From the NCBI RefSeq assembly GCF_000012085.2, contig NC_008710.1, positions 620,001 through 684,000 on the forward strand: a stretch of 64,000 nucleotides of DNA, written 5' to 3'. The notes under the pieces are model-generated. The model was given only the letters and a program-made list of their open reading frames with translations, did not search any database and was not told the origin of the DNA. The stretch comes from Borrelia turicatae 91E135 (GTDB lineage: Bacteria; Spirochaetota; Spirochaetia; Borreliales; Borreliaceae). The first letter of the stretch is position 1. Every line of letters starts with the position of its first letter. This document shows, one piece after another, positions 30,790 through 41,367 of the stretch. The translations under genes were made by a program, and so were the position numbers.

Positions 30790-32434
30790 AGTTTATTAAG
30801 GGGCTTTTTCCTTTTGGATTAAAATCCTCTGTTAAAGTGAGGAATCCAGATTTAAAAGACAGTATTGTTGTTCCGTATACTATTACTATGTTTTGTATCC
30901 AGTCTAGGTTTTTAATATATTGGGGTGTAAGTGATACAATTATACTTATTTTGTCTTTATATTCTTTTAAGTTTTCTATGTATTGTTGACTAGCGGGTGT
31001 TGAGAGATTAAATATAACTTGTTCGTGTTTTTCAATTAGCTTTTTTATCTCTTTCAGTTTTGTGGGGTTCATGTTGTTTAAGGGATAATAATCATAGTAA
31101 TAACCGGAACTGTTTTGAAATATTTTTTTCCCTTCTTTAATCATTGTGTTATAAGGTGATATTAAAAGTGTTTTTTTATGCTTTGATACTTGTTTTGATA
31201 ACTTTATTTTAGTTATCCCTCTTAATGTACTTTGTTCAAAAAAATTTTTAGCTTCTTTAGTAGGTATTGCTTGAACTTTTTTATGATTTGAATAAATTTC
31301 AGTTTCATTTTTTCTTTCTTTTAAGTATTCTAACTTTATTCTAAGTATTCTCTTGTTAGATTTAATGATATTTTCTCTTATTTCACTATCTTTTTGCATG
31401 AGGCTTAATAGTTTATTGTATGCATTGTTTTGTATATTTTCGTTTAGTGATATTAATAAAATATCAGTTTCAGTTCTAATAATTCTTTCAATTGTGTCAT
31501 AAATGCTTTCATTGTTATATCTTACTGCATTCATTAATAAATCATCTGTTATTATTAAATTATCATATTTCAACTTTTTTCTAAGTAGTTCCTTTATGAT
31601 TTTAATTGAAGATGATGCGGGTATTTCTTTGCCATTTGTAAGCATTGGGTATGCTAGATGTCCGCTCATAATCATTGGAATATTTTCTTGTATTAATATT
31701 TTATATGGCAATAATTCATTTGATTGCATTTCTTTTAAATTTGAGTTTATTATTGGCATTTTTATGTGAGAATCAACAATAGTATTCCCATGTCCGGGGA
31801 AGTGTTTTGCTGTTGAAATTATTCCTGCTTGTTTTTGTCCTTTATAAAAAGCTAGAGCAAAAAGAGAAACGATTTGTGGATTATTTGAATATGTCCTTGG
31901 TCCTATTGTAAAATTTTCCTCATTGCTGTAAATGTCTGTTATAGGTGCAAAATTTAGATTGATTCCAAGTTGTCTTAGCTCATTTGCTATGTGATATCCT
32001 GTAAGGTAGGAATCATTTGGTGATAGAGTAGCTGTGATTCCAAGATTTCCTATTGTTTTTGATGTTTTGAGTTTTATATGTTGTGTCCATCCACCTTCTT
32101 GATCCGTTGCTATAAATAAAGGTATTTTAAATCTATTGTTTTGGGACATCGATTGTGCTTTATTTATACTTTCTATTAGCGTGTGTAAGTTTTTGGCATT
32201 CCATCCAAAGATTTTAATTCCCCCTAAGTTTTTCTCTTTTATGAAGTTTAGTACAAATTTTGTTATTTGTTCTTTCGGGTAACTTATCATGAACATTTGG
32301 CCCAATAATTCTTTATCATCCATTTGACTTACTATGTTATCTATTAATTTTTCTTTATCTTCTGTAGTCCAAAAGTTGTAGGCGAAACAATTATTATGGA
32401 TAAAAAAGATAGCTATACAAACAATTTTTTTCAT
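30779..32434 (-). CDS. nagZ: Beta-N-acetylglucosaminidase, glycoside hydrolase family 3
   Basis: Cleaves GlcNAc from muropeptides in cell-wall recycling. The 551 residues begin with a short signal-like peptide (to about CFA, residue 18). The family 3 barrel follows, with the [14 protein letters not shown] motif (catalytic His loop, about 208-221) and nucleophile Asp in ITDDLLM (about residue 297). Residues past about 360 form a second alpha/beta region, making it a two-domain enzyme like NagZ of Bacillus rather than the single-domain E. coli form. It may act outside the inner membrane. Converges on dhhP with an 11-base overlap. Confidence 0.88.
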   Translation of the reverse strand: MKKIVCIAIFFIHNNCFAYNFWTTEDKEKLIDNIVSQMDDKELLGQMFMISYPKEQITKFVLNFIKEKNLGGIKIFGWNAKNLHTLIESINKAQSMSQNNRFKIPLFIATDQEGGWTQHIKLKTSKTIGNLGITATLSPNDSYLTGYHIANELRQLGINLNFAPITDIYSNEENFTIGPRTYSNNPQIVSLFALAFYKGQKQAGIISTAKHFPGHGNTIVDSHIKMPIINSNLKEMQSNELLPYKILIQENIPMIMSGHLAYPMLTNGKEIPASSSIKIIKELLRKKLKYDNLIITDDLLMNAVRYNNESIYDTIERIIRTETDILLISLNENIQNNAYNKLLSLMQKDSEIRENIIKSNKRILRIKLEYLKERKNETEIYSNHKKVQAIPTKEAKNFFEQSTLRGITKIKLSKQVSKHKKTLLISPYNTMIKEGKKIFQNSSGYYYDYYPLNNMNPTKLKEIKKLIEKHEQVIFNLSTPASQQYIENLKEYKDKISIIVSLTPQYIKNLDWIQNIVIVYGTTILSFKSGFLTLTEDFNPKGKSPLINFKP

Positions 32435-32727
32435 TTAAACCATACCAATCTTTTGTTTTTTTCGATTCATAAGTATATCATATTGTTTTAAAATTACTCA
32501 TTCCAGATTTTCTATTGTTTTTAAACCTACTTCAATAAATGAACATAATTTAAGTTGTAAAATTTTTATTTTCATTCATATTAGGAGATGTAATTTATTG
32601 TCAGTAATAATTTTATTTTTCTTTTAAAAGAAATACCAAGTACTTATCCTGTAAGTTGAATTTCTTAGTATATTGGTTGTAATCATTTTAATGAAATGAG
32701 TGTGTATTTTAAGAGTATGATTTTATA
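32435..32727. other. Non-coding stretch upstream of nagZ and tRNA-Met
   Basis: About 290 bases between the nagZ start and the tRNA-Met promoter. Very AT-rich with no open frame of useful length, no recognisable decayed gene and no strong hairpin. It should hold the nagZ promoter, but I could not pick convincing boxes. Confidence 0.6.
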
Positions 32728-32756
32728 TTGACAAAATATCTTTGAATTTATACACT
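32728..32756 (+). promoter_or_regulatory. Promoter for tRNA-Met and the DJ-1 gene
   Basis: Perfect TTGACA at 32728-32733 and TACACT at 32751-32756 with 17 bases between, 13 bases before the tRNA. Confidence 0.6.
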
Positions 32757-32769
32757 TTAATGGCTACAA

Positions 32770-32843
32770 GCTGATGTAGCTCAGTTGGTTAGAGCACTCG
32801 GCTCATATCCGAGTTGTCGTGGGTTCAAGTCCCTCCATCAGCA
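32770..32843 (+). tRNA. tRNA with CAT anticodon (elongator Met, or Ile2)
   Basis: Acceptor GCTGATG/CATCAGC, anticodon CAT inside a CTCGG/CCGAG stem, discriminator A. It lacks the initiator features, so it is an elongator tRNA-Met or the isoleucine tRNA whose CAT is modified to lysidine. The sequence alone does not settle which. Confidence 0.9.
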
Positions 32844-32859
32844 TTAAGGAGTTTTTATT

Positions 32860-33405
32860 ATGAGAGTGGCAATTGTGCTTGCGAATGGTTTTGAAGAAAT
32901 TGAAGCTATAATTCCTATGGATATTTTAAAACGAGGTGGTGTTGATCTAAAGGTTATCAGTTTGAGTGATGATAAGGTTGTTTCAAGTTCTAGAGGTTTT
33001 ACTTTTTATGCTGATGAAAAAATATCAGATTATAGTGAGGACCATTTTGATTTAATAATACTTCCTGGAGGAATGCCTGGTGCTGTCAATCTTTTTGAAT
33101 CTAAAGATTTAGATAAGATTTTAAGAAATATGAACTTACAAGGCAAGTTAATTGCAGCCATTTGTGCATCTCCAGCAATTGTGCTTTCTGCAAAGGGACT
33201 CTTAGGTGCAAATAAATTTACGTGTTATCCTGGATTTGAAAATGATATTACTGATGGCGAATTTGTGGATGAAGATGTTGTTATTAGTAATAATTTTATT
33301 ACTTCTAAAGGTGTTGGTACAGCTTTAGAATTTGCTTTTACTTTGCTTAAGATTGTTAAGGGAGAAAGGGTCCTTGAAGATGTCAAGAAGCAAGTTTTAC
33401 TTTAA
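32860..33405 (+). CDS. DJ-1/ThiJ/PfpI family protein (YajL-like)
   Basis: A 181-residue protein of the DJ-1 superfamily. The nucleophile elbow carries Cys102 in AAICASPAIVL, and the partner glutamate lies in NGFEEIE (residues 10-15). The pattern ILPGGMPGA (about 67-75) matches. Members act on oxidative or carbonyl stress or as chaperones; the exact role here is open. The ATG has AAGGAG at 8 bases and lies only 16 bases after the CAT-anticodon tRNA, so the two share a transcript. Corresponds to BB0621. Confidence 0.9.
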   Translation: MRVAIVLANGFEEIEAIIPMDILKRGGVDLKVISLSDDKVVSSSRGFTFYADEKISDYSEDHFDLIILPGGMPGAVNLFESKDLDKILRNMNLQGKLIAAICASPAIVLSAKGLLGANKFTCYPGFENDITDGEFVDEDVVISNNFITSKGVGTALEFAFTLLKIVKGERVLEDVKKQVLL

Positions 33406-33551
33406 TATGATTTACACTCCTAAAATATTTTGATTGATTTGGTAAGTCTATTTTTAGAGATAAGATCATTTTATAATTAATTTTTAAACTTTTTTTATTA
33501 TTTATTTGTTAAATATTCTGAAGATTGAATCTTATATCTTTGTTTTAAACT

Positions 33552-34766
33552 TTATGAAGGCTTTGTAATTAAATTGTAGGTATCTTCAAGTATGGTTAAT
33601 TCTTCATTTGTTGGTATTACAAGTATTTTTGTCTTACTTTTTTCACTTGAGATATCAGATTCTGTATGTTTGTCTCTTGCTAAATTATTCTTTTGAGGAT
33701 CAATTTCTATTCCAATTTTTTCAAAGCCTTTTAGTGATAATTCTCTTATTCCATAATCTGTAACACCAATGCCAGCTGTGAAAATTATTGCATCAATATT
33801 GAAATCAAGTACTGCAAGGTAAGATCCAATGTATTTTTTTATTCTATAAGCCATTATTTCAACTGCAAGTTTAGAGTTATATTCATTATTTTTTACTCCT
33901 TCCCAAATGTCTCTTAGATCATTTGACTTAAGAGATATGCCAAGCATACCACTTTGCTTATTAAGAATTTCTTCGATTTTTTTTGGAGTTTTATTTAAAA
34001 GTTTGCTCATTAAAGGAATAATTGCAGGATCTATATCCCCACTTCTTGTGCCCATTACAAGTCCTTCAAGAGGGGTAAGACCCATGCTTGTATCGTAAGA
34101 TAGTCCTTTTTTAACTGCATTGATGCTTGAACCATTGCCTAGGTGTAGTATTATTAAGTTTAGATCTTCTTTAGGTTTGTTAAGTATTGTTGCAACTCTT
34201 TTTGTTATATATGAGTATGATAAACCGTGAAATCCATATTTTCTGATATTATAGTCTTTATACCAAGAATATGGTGTGGCGTATAAAAATGCATTTTCAT
34301 TCATGGTTTTGTGCCATGATGTGTCAAAACATAAAACTTGTTTTGCATTTGGAAATATTTTAAGAGTTATTTCTATAACTTTTATTGCAATTGGATTGTG
34401 CAGAGGTGCAAGCTTGGATATCTTTTTTAGTTCGCTTAAGGTATTTGTGTTAAGTATCGTTGAATTTTTAAAACTTGGACCTCCATGTACAATTCTGTGT
34501 CCTATGCCTTGAATTTCGTCTGGATTTTCTATGATTTTTAATTTCTTGTTTGTTAATATTCTAATCAGTTGTTTTAATGCTTCTTTGTGTGATTTGATAT
34601 GTTTATCTGTTTTTTCTAGTAAGCCATTTTTGGTCTTAATTTTAATTATTGATTTTTTTGTTTTTATTTTTTCGATTGTTCCAGATACTAATATTTGTGT
34701 ATTTTTATGTTTATAGAGTGTAAATTTTAATGAGGAACTTCCTGTGTTAATTGTTAATATTTTCAT
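33552..34766 (-). CDS. ackA: Acetate kinase
   Basis: Interconverts acetyl phosphate plus ADP and acetate plus ATP. In Borrelia it feeds exogenous acetate toward acetyl-CoA and the mevalonate pathway and sets acetyl-phosphate levels. The 404 residues show the N-terminal [16 protein letters not shown], the [10 protein letters not shown] segment and the late IFTAGIG motif of the family. Length is normal. It lies 16 bases after mfd on the same strand, likely cotranscribed. Confidence 0.96.
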   Translation of the reverse strand: MKILTINTGSSSLKFTLYKHKNTQILVSGTIEKIKTKKSIIKIKTKNGLLEKTDKHIKSHKEALKQLIRILTNKKLKIIENPDEIQGIGHRIVHGGPSFKNSTILNTNTLSELKKISKLAPLHNPIAIKVIEITLKIFPNAKQVLCFDTSWHKTMNENAFLYATPYSWYKDYNIRKYGFHGLSYSYITKRVATILNKPKEDLNLIILHLGNGSSINAVKKGLSYDTSMGLTPLEGLVMGTRSGDIDPAIIPLMSKLLNKTPKKIEEILNKQSGMLGISLKSNDLRDIWEGVKNNEYNSKLAVEIMAYRIKKYIGSYLAVLDFNIDAIIFTAGIGVTDYGIRELSLKGFEKIGIEIDPQKNNLARDKHTESDISSEKSKTKILVIPTNEELTILEDTYNLITKPS

Positions 34767-34782
34767 ATCTTTTATTCTCTTA

Positions 34783-37700
34783 TTATAATAATAGATTCAA
34801 ATTTTTATATATGCAGTTTATTTTTTCTGATTTTTTAATATGTTTTAGGTTTAAGAAAACGGAATTTTTATATTCTGGATTTATTTTCAGTATAGTAGGA
34901 TTGTCTTTTATGATTTGCATTATTTTTTCGGCAGGAATACTCTTTGTATTTAAATATTCGATTTCGAGTAACTCATTTTTTTCTTTAAGGCTGGTAATAT
35001 TGAGTTTTTTTGCAAGTAATTTGAGTTCTGATAATATAAGTAAGTTGTTAAGTTCTTTTGGGATTGGTCCAAATTGGTCATAAATTTCAGTCCTTATTTT
35101 GTTGTTCTCTTCCTTGTTTTGAACCTTTGAGATTTTTTTATAAATTGATATTTTATCTTGTTCATTATTTATATAGCTATCGGGGATGAATCCATTGTAA
35201 TTGATTTCAATAGTGATTTCGTCTTCCTTAGAATTTTTTCCCATTCGTTTTTCAATTGCTTTGTTTAACATTGTTAAGTAGTAATCTAGTCCAATAGATT
35301 CGATCTCTCCATGTTGTTCGCGTCCAAGTAAGTTTCCAACACCTCTTATTTCCATATCTTTCATTGCAATTTGAAATCCTGTTCCAAGTTCTGAAAATTC
35401 AGATATTGCCCTTAGTCTTTCAATGGCACTTTCGTTTAAGCTTGAATTTTCTTTATATAAGAAATAAGCGAAGGCTTTCTGTGAACTTCTGCCAACTCTG
35501 CCCCTTAGCTGGTATAATTGTGCAAGTCCGAATCTATTCGCATTGTTAATTATTATTGTATTTGCATTTTCAATATCTATTCCATTTTCAATGATTGTAG
35601 TTGCTAATAATACCTGATATGATTTATTTATAAAATCATGCATAATATTTTCAATTTGGTCACCTTGAAGCCTTGCATGGATGGTTGCAATTCTTGCATA
35701 AGGAACCATTTTTTCTAGCATTGCTTTTATTAAATCTAGTTCTTGAATATTGTGATGTACAAAAAAAACTTGTCCATCTCGAGAAAGTTCATTTTCTATT
35801 GCGTGTTTAATCAGTAGCTCGCTAAATTCTTCTACATAAGTTTCTATTTTTATTCTGTTTTGGGGTGGAGTTTTTAAGACAGAAATGTCTCTTAATTTGA
35901 TTAATGACATATGAAGGGATCTCGGTATTGGAGTTGCTGATAGGGCAAGACAATCAACAGAGATTTTTATTTCCTTTAGTTTTTCTTTTTCTTTTACCCC
36001 GAATCTTTGTTCTTCATCGATTATAATGAGTCCTAAGTTTTTATATATTATTTTCTTAGAGAGTATTTTATGTGTTCCAATTATTATGTCAATTTCTCCT
36101 GTTTCTAGTTTTTTTATAATGTCTCTTTCTTTTGATTTTTTTATAAATCTACTCATCATTGCAATGTTGATTGGAAAATTTTTAAATCTTTGTTTAAATG
36201 TATTAAAGTGTTGTTCTGTAAGAATTGTTGTTGGAGAGAGTATTGCTACCTGTTTTTTGCCCATGACAGCTTTGAATGCAGCCCTCATTGCGACCTCAGT
36301 TTTACCAAATCCAACATCGCCACATAAAAGTCTATCCATTACTTTTAAACTCATCATGTCTTGTTTGATTTCTGATATTGCTGTTAATTGATCCGGAGTT
36401 TCATCGTATGGAAATTCTGATTCAAATAATAATTGCCATTCATTGTCTTGAGGATATTGAAATCCCTTACTACTTTCTCTCTGCACGTAAAGTTCAACAA
36501 GTTTATCGGCAATTGCATCGATTCTTTTCTTTGCATAAGCTTTTTTCTTTTCCCAGGTTTTTGAACTGATTTTATCTAATTTTATATTTTGAGTTTCATT
36601 TCCAATATACCTTTGAATAAGATGTGTTTGTTCGATTGGAATAAATAATTTTTCGTTATCTGCATATTCAATTTCAATGTAATCTTTTTCAAGAAGACTT
36701 GTTTTAATTCTTTTTATCTGCCGAAATATTCCAATTCCATGGTTTATGTGAACAACATGACTGTTTTTTTCCACTTCAATAAATGAATCAATAGTTTTAG
36801 TTTTTGATGATTCGAAAGCTTTATTTGTTTTTTGTCTTCTATTAAAGATATCTGATTCAAGGATAATGGCTATTTTTTCTTTGTTTATTATAAGTGAGCT
36901 TGATATTTTTAAGATTTCAATTTTGATTTTTGTCAGATCTTTGAAGATATATTTTAATTTTTCTTTTTGTGAATTAGATTCTGCTGCAATGATTACTTTA
37001 AATCCATTGTTTAGCCAGTTTTGTATTTCTTCTTTTGCAAGTGTGATGTTTGAGAAAAATTTACGCTCACTTTCAATGTTAAATTCTATTAGTTCTTTTG
37101 TTTTTATATTTGCAGGGGTTTGCACGATAAAAATGTTAGTTTTTAATTTTAAATCGCTCAAATTTATGAAAATTTCTTTTGGTGCAATTGTTTTTTTTCC
37201 AGACTCTATTGCTTGGCTGTAAAGTTTTTCATACTCTTTATAGATCTTTTTGATCTCTTCTTGTAAATTTGGTATTTCTAAATTTATAATAGGTATATCT
37301 TCATTTATTTCTTGGCTTAGGTATGTGTCTCCTATTAGAGGATAAAATATTTCTTCTGCTCTTGCATTATATTTTGTTTCAATTTGTTCAAATAATTTTT
37401 TATATTCATTTTCTTTTAAGTGGTGTTTTAGTTTATTTATGTTTTCGTTATTCCAAATGATTTCCTTTTTGGGAATTATAGCAAATTCGGAAATTGGAGT
37501 TCCTTTTTTTAATTGAGTTAAGGGATTAAAATATTTGATTTCTTTTATTTTATCAACCTTCACTGAAATTCTTATTGGTTCTGTTTTATTAAATGAGTGT
37601 ATGTCTATTATTTCACTCTTTATTGTAAATTCTCCAGGTAATGTAACCCTCATTGTTTTTTCATATCCTAGTTTTATAAGTTTACTTTCAAGGTTTTCTA

Positions 37701-38151
37701 TGTTTATTATCGTATCTGTCTGAATTTTATAAATGTTTTTGAATAAATTTTCTTTTGTAGGGATTTTGCTAAGTAGAGATTTTAGTGAAACAATGTAGAT
37801 CCCAGGATTATTTTCATAAAAATTGATTAAAAATTTTACTCGTTTTATAAAGACTTTACTTTTTGAACCGATGTCTTTATATATAAGGGGACTGAAATAG
37901 TTAAGTTCATATATGTTATCTGTAATTTGCATTAAATCATCTTTGAGTTCATCTGAGATACTTTCGTTTTTAACTATTAATATAATTTTATTACTACTGC
38001 TGTATTCCTTTATTTTGTTGATTAAGAAAGCTTTAAAAAATCCTTCATGTCCTACTATTGTAAAGGGTAGATTTTTTTCAATAAGTTGTTGTATTTTTTT
38101 TAGATTTTGATTGTCATTTAATCTGGCAGTTAATTCTTTTTCTATATTCAT
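34783..38151 (-). CDS. mfd: Transcription-repair coupling factor
   Basis: Removes RNA polymerase stalled at DNA damage and recruits UvrA. The 1122 residues contain the N-terminal UvrB-like region, the polymerase-interacting domain with [14 protein letters not shown], and the RecG-like translocase with Walker [11 protein letters not shown], the Asp-Glu-Glu-Gln box [19 protein letters not shown] and [11 protein letters not shown]-terminal regulatory domain ends the protein. Length is typical. First gene of a unit with ackA; divergent from the plus-strand gene at 38249. Confidence 0.96.
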   Translation of the reverse strand: MNIEKELTARLNDNQNLKKIQQLIEKNLPFTIVGHEGFFKAFLINKIKEYSSSNKIILIVKNESISDELKDDLMQITDNIYELNYFSPLIYKDIGSKSKVFIKRVKFLINFYENNPGIYIVSLKSLLSKIPTKENLFKNIYKIQTDTIINIENLESKLIKLGYEKTMRVTLPGEFTIKSEIIDIHSFNKTEPIRISVKVDKIKEIKYFNPLTQLKKGTPISEFAIIPKKEIIWNNENINKLKHHLKENEYKKLFEQIETKYNARAEEIFYPLIGDTYLSQEINEDIPIINLEIPNLQEEIKKIYKEYEKLYSQAIESGKKTIAPKEIFINLSDLKLKTNIFIVQTPANIKTKELIEFNIESERKFFSNITLAKEEIQNWLNNGFKVIIAAESNSQKEKLKYIFKDLTKIKIEILKISSSLIINKEKIAIILESDIFNRRQKTNKAFESSKTKTIDSFIEVEKNSHVVHINHGIGIFRQIKRIKTSLLEKDYIEIEYADNEKLFIPIEQTHLIQRYIGNETQNIKLDKISSKTWEKKKAYAKKRIDAIADKLVELYVQRESSKGFQYPQDNEWQLLFESEFPYDETPDQLTAISEIKQDMMSLKVMDRLLCGDVGFGKTEVAMRAAFKAVMGKKQVAILSPTTILTEQHFNTFKQRFKNFPINIAMMSRFIKKSKERDIIKKLETGEIDIIIGTHKILSKKIIYKNLGLIIIDEEQRFGVKEKEKLKEIKISVDCLALSATPIPRSLHMSLIKLRDISVLKTPPQNRIKIETYVEEFSELLIKHAIENELSRDGQVFFVHHNIQELDLIKAMLEKMVPYARIATIHARLQGDQIENIMHDFINKSYQVLLATTIIENGIDIENANTIIINNANRFGLAQLYQLRGRVGRSSQKAFAYFLYKENSSLNESAIERLRAISEFSELGTGFQIAMKDMEIRGVGNLLGREQHGEIESIGLDYYLTMLNKAIEKRMGKNSKEDEITIEINYNGFIPDSYINNEQDKISIYKKISKVQNKEENNKIRTEIYDQFGPIPKELNNLLILSELKLLAKKLNITSLKEKNELLEIEYLNTKSIPAEKIMQIIKDNPTILKINPEYKNSVFLNLKHIKKSEKINCIYKNLNLLL

Positions 38152-38248
38152 TTTTTACCTTTTTGTTTCTGTAGTTTAGTATAATATTATATATTAATGG
38201 ATATGTTCTGTTTCGTTATGTATAATATAATTAGATTTTGAGGAGTTT

Positions 38249-39211
38249 ATGAAATTTAGGAATTTATTGTTTGTTATATCTCTTATGGTTGTTCCTTTTA
38301 TGCTTTTTCCTAGAGATTATAAGGGTCTTGATTTTAAGATAAAGTTTTTTAATCAATCAATTTATCGTGTTAATAGTAATGTTTCTATTGAAGTTTCGCT
38401 TAGTAATTCGTCTGATGATTTACTTGTTCTTGAAATAGGAGATGTTAATACTTTCGGTTTTGATTTTGATGTTACAGATACTACTAACATAAAAGTTAAA
38501 AGGTCTCTTGAATATGTTAAGGATAGGGCAAAAAATGTTGCGATTCCTGTAAGAACTCTTAGTTTAAGACCTAATGAGAGATTTTCTGTAGTGATGAGCT
38601 TAAATCAATTTGTACAATTTGATAAAGATGGAGTTTATTTTGTCAAAGGTATGTTTTTCCCAGATATCTCAGATCCACAAAAGCGTGTAGAGTCTAATGT
38701 TATTACTTTGTTTTTAAAACCTAAAATGGATGATGTTGCAGGAAAATTTGACTTTTCTAATTTATCTTCCAATCGTGAAATTCAAAGTATTTTGAAAAGA
38801 GAAAATTTATCCCCTGATAAAGTTGTTGAATATTTATTTTCAGCGTTGCGGCTTGGGGAGAGAGAAAAATTCTTTTTATATATTGATATTGAGAGTCTTA
38901 TTTTAAGTGATCAAAATAAATCATATCTTTATAAGCAAGAACTTAAATCAGGTTCTAATAATATGCTAGAAGAGTATAAAGATTATCTATGGAATGATAG
39001 TAATTCTGCTATTTCAAAAGTTCCAAGTAAATTTTCTATTATTGAAACAACTTATACGGATTCTACAGGAAAAGTTGTATCTGATGTGTATTTTGAAGAT
39101 GGTCATTTTTATGTAGCCAAACGATATACCTTTTTTTTAAAAAAGTATGATTATTATTGGATCATTTATGATTATACTGTTCAAAATACTGGGATTAAGG
39201 AGAAATACTAG
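38249..39211 (+). CDS. Exported protein of unknown function, upstream of LysM amidase
   Basis: A 320-residue protein with a signal peptide (about residues 1-21, ending near MLFPRDY) and no lipobox cysteine. The rest is soluble and beta-rich in the first half (SNVSIEVSLSNSSDDLLVLEIGD, like an immunoglobulin-like fold) and mixed in the second. No family recognised. The ATG follows TGAGGAG. The next gene, a cell-wall amidase, begins inside its 3' end, so the two are translationally coupled, which suggests a joint role in the envelope. Corresponds to BB0624. Confidence 0.8.
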   Translation: MKFRNLLFVISLMVVPFMLFPRDYKGLDFKIKFFNQSIYRVNSNVSIEVSLSNSSDDLLVLEIGDVNTFGFDFDVTDTTNIKVKRSLEYVKDRAKNVAIPVRTLSLRPNERFSVVMSLNQFVQFDKDGVYFVKGMFFPDISDPQKRVESNVITLFLKPKMDDVAGKFDFSNLSSNREIQSILKRENLSPDKVVEYLFSALRLGEREKFFLYIDIESLILSDQNKSYLYKQELKSGSNNMLEEYKDYLWNDSNSAISKVPSKFSIIETTYTDSTGKVVSDVYFEDGHFYVAKRYTFFLKKYDYYWIIYDYTVQNTGIKEKY

Positions 39212-41216
39212 GCCTTTTATTTTTAAGATTAAAGGACTTAGTATTGTTTTATGGATAGTAAGTTACTTTAGTTTATATGCTGATTTTAAACATGAAGTTG
39301 TTAAAGGTGATACTTTATATTCGATTTCTCTTAAATATAAAATTCCAATAAAAGAACTTAAAAGTGCAAATAATTTGAAGTCTGAGCATATTAGAGTTGG
39401 GCGTATATTAGTTATTCCAAATTCTTCTAAGGTTAACAAAATTATTACTAAAAAGAATAATAGGAAGCCTAAGTTAAGCAAGCTTGATGCCAAAATTCAT
39501 GTTGTTAAAGTCGGCGATACTATTGAAGATATATCTAAACAATATGGCATTAAGGAAAAAGAATTGCTTGCTTGGAATAATTTAAGTTCTAAACTTCTTA
39601 AAGTTGGTTCTAAGTTGAATTTGGATGAGCCTAGTTTTTTAAAGCCATATATAGTTAAAAAGGGTGATTCACTCTCCAAGCTTTCTGTGGATTTTGATAT
39701 TAGTATTGAGGATATTATACGATTTAATTCTCTAGAAAATAAGAGCTTAATAATTGGTCAAAAATTATATTTAAAAAGGACTTCTGGAAATGTCAATTTT
39801 CATTATGTAAAGCGAGGAGAGACTCTTGGGAAAATTGCATATATTTATGGTGTTACTGCAAGGCATCTTGTTCGTCTTAATGGAAGTAAGGCAATAAATT
39901 TAAAGGCGGATTCAATTTTAGATGTTTCAAAAGTTATTGAAGAAGATTTGCCAAGTTCTAAATCTTTACAATTAAAGAGCGAAAATCGAAGTAGTGAAAC
40001 ATTTATATCCCACAAAGTATCTGTTGGTGAGACATTATATAGTATTGCTCGTAAATATGGGGTTTTGCTTGAAGATCTTAAAAGTTGGAATAATTTAAAT
40101 GGGAATAGTATTTTTCATAATCAGGAACTTAAGATTTATGATAAAAGCAAAGGACCAGTTGTTGCAAATAAAGAGCTAAAAGAATTTGTGGATAAAACTT
40201 CTAAAACCACGGTTAAAGCTATTGCAAATATTGTTTCTGCTAAGAGTAAAAAATTAAATTTAAATTTTTCCAATGTTTTAGACAATAGAGATGTTTTTGA
40301 TATTAGTGCTTTGGTTGTATTGGAGCCTAAAATACCTATATTTGAGGCTAATGGAGTTTTTTATTATTGGTATAAGCCTAAAAAAGGGAGTCAACCAAGT
40401 GAGTTTTATTCAGAAGATTGGTATTCTCCTCTGAATGCCTATAAGAAAGCAAGTCAACTTTTTAAGAGTTTTGAAAGTCTTGTGCAATCTCGGCCAGTGA
40501 AAAATAATAGCCTAAAAAATAAATTAATCATTATTGATCCTGGACATGGAGGTCTTGATCCTGGTGCTATTGTTAAAGCTAGAGACGGACTTAAGAATGA
40601 AATTTTTGTTGTCGAGGATGAATATGTTTATGATATTGCTTTAAGGCTTTATGTGTATCTTAAAGAATATGGAGCTAATGTTGAGCTTACTATTTTATCT
40701 CCTGATCATTTAATCAGAGATAGTGTGTCTGCTAATAATACATTTGTTAATGTTAAAAATGAAGTTTATAATGATTATGATTTAAATAAAACCGATACCG
40801 TTGACTCTTGGATAAATGGTACTCAAGAAGGTTTGAGGAAGAGATTAGCTGTTGTGAAGAAATTTATAAATAAGTATAAAAATGTTAAGGAACAAGATGT
40901 TCTTTATATTAGTTTGCATTCTGATAATAGTGTTGGTGCGCCTCGGTGTATGGGATTTTATTACCAGTCTGAGGATGGGAAGGGCTTTGATGCTCATTCT
41001 AAGAGTATGATTGAAAAAATGACAAAAGGTTTTAAGAGAACCCCTTATATTAAGGGCCAAAACCTTTATGTGCTAAAAAATAACGTTGTTAAGACTAAAT
41101 TGTTGGTTGAGGTTAGGAATTTAGCATTTGACGAGGAAGCTTGGGCAATTAGATCTTCTAAGCTTAGGGACCGGGATTCTAAAATCCTTGCTGATGCTAT
41201 TTTGAAGGTCTTATAG
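39168..41216 (+). CDS. N-acetylmuramoyl-L-alanine amidase with five LysM domains
   Basis: Exported peptidoglycan hydrolase of about 682 residues. A basic start and hydrophobic segment (SIVLWIVSYFSLYA) form the signal peptide. Five LysM repeats follow, each beginning with a (V/Y)(V/K)xGDTL-like motif: HEVVKGDTLYSIS, HVVKVGDTIEDIS, YIVKKGDSLSKLS, HYVKRGETLGKIA and HKVSVGETLYSIA. The C-terminal amidase_3 domain has zinc/catalytic residues in IDPGHGGLDPGA, EDEYVYD, SLHSDNS and LVEVRNLAF. The start lies within the previous gene; I chose ATG 39168, but ATG 39147 is possible and neither has a ribosome-binding sequence. Likely needed for cell separation. Confidence 0.93.
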   Translation: MIILFKILGLRRNTRPFIFKIKGLSIVLWIVSYFSLYADFKHEVVKGDTLYSISLKYKIPIKELKSANNLKSEHIRVGRILVIPNSSKVNKIITKKNNRKPKLSKLDAKIHVVKVGDTIEDISKQYGIKEKELLAWNNLSSKLLKVGSKLNLDEPSFLKPYIVKKGDSLSKLSVDFDISIEDIIRFNSLENKSLIIGQKLYLKRTSGNVNFHYVKRGETLGKIAYIYGVTARHLVRLNGSKAINLKADSILDVSKVIEEDLPSSKSLQLKSENRSSETFISHKVSVGETLYSIARKYGVLLEDLKSWNNLNGNSIFHNQELKIYDKSKGPVVANKELKEFVDKTSKTTVKAIANIVSAKSKKLNLNFSNVLDNRDVFDISALVVLEPKIPIFEANGVFYYWYKPKKGSQPSEFYSEDWYSPLNAYKKASQLFKSFESLVQSRPVKNNSLKNKLIIIDPGHGGLDPGAIVKARDGLKNEIFVVEDEYVYDIALRLYVYLKEYGANVELTILSPDHLIRDSVSANNTFVNVKNEVYNDYDLNKTDTVDSWINGTQEGLRKRLAVVKKFINKYKNVKEQDVLYISLHSDNSVGAPRCMGFYYQSEDGKGFDAHSKSMIEKMTKGFKRTPYIKGQNLYVLKNNVVKTKLLVEVRNLAFDEEAWAIRSSKLRDRDSKILADAILKVL

Positions 41217-41249
41217 GATAAGTAGATTATTTTTTATGGATTGTATGAC

Positions 41250-41278
41250 TTGACAAAACAGTTTCAATTTAGCATAAT
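41250..41278 (+). promoter_or_regulatory. Promoter for tRNA-Asn
   Basis: Perfect TTGACA at 41250-41255 and CATAAT at 41273-41278 with 17 bases between, 14 bases before tRNA-Asn. Confidence 0.65.
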
Positions 41279-41292
41279 GTTTAGATATTGAT

Positions 41293-41364
41293 TCCCCTAT
41301 AGCTCAGCGGTAGAGCAGGTGGCTGTTAACCACTTGGTCGGAGGTTCAATTCCTTCTGGGGGAG
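41293..41364 (+). tRNA. tRNA-Asn (GTT)
   Basis: Acceptor TCCCCTA/TGGGGGA, anticodon GTT in a GTGG/CCAC stem, T loop TTCAATT, discriminator G. Its 3' end is 3 bases from the end of the convergent RNase M5 gene. Confidence 0.95.
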
Positions 41365-41367
41365 TTT

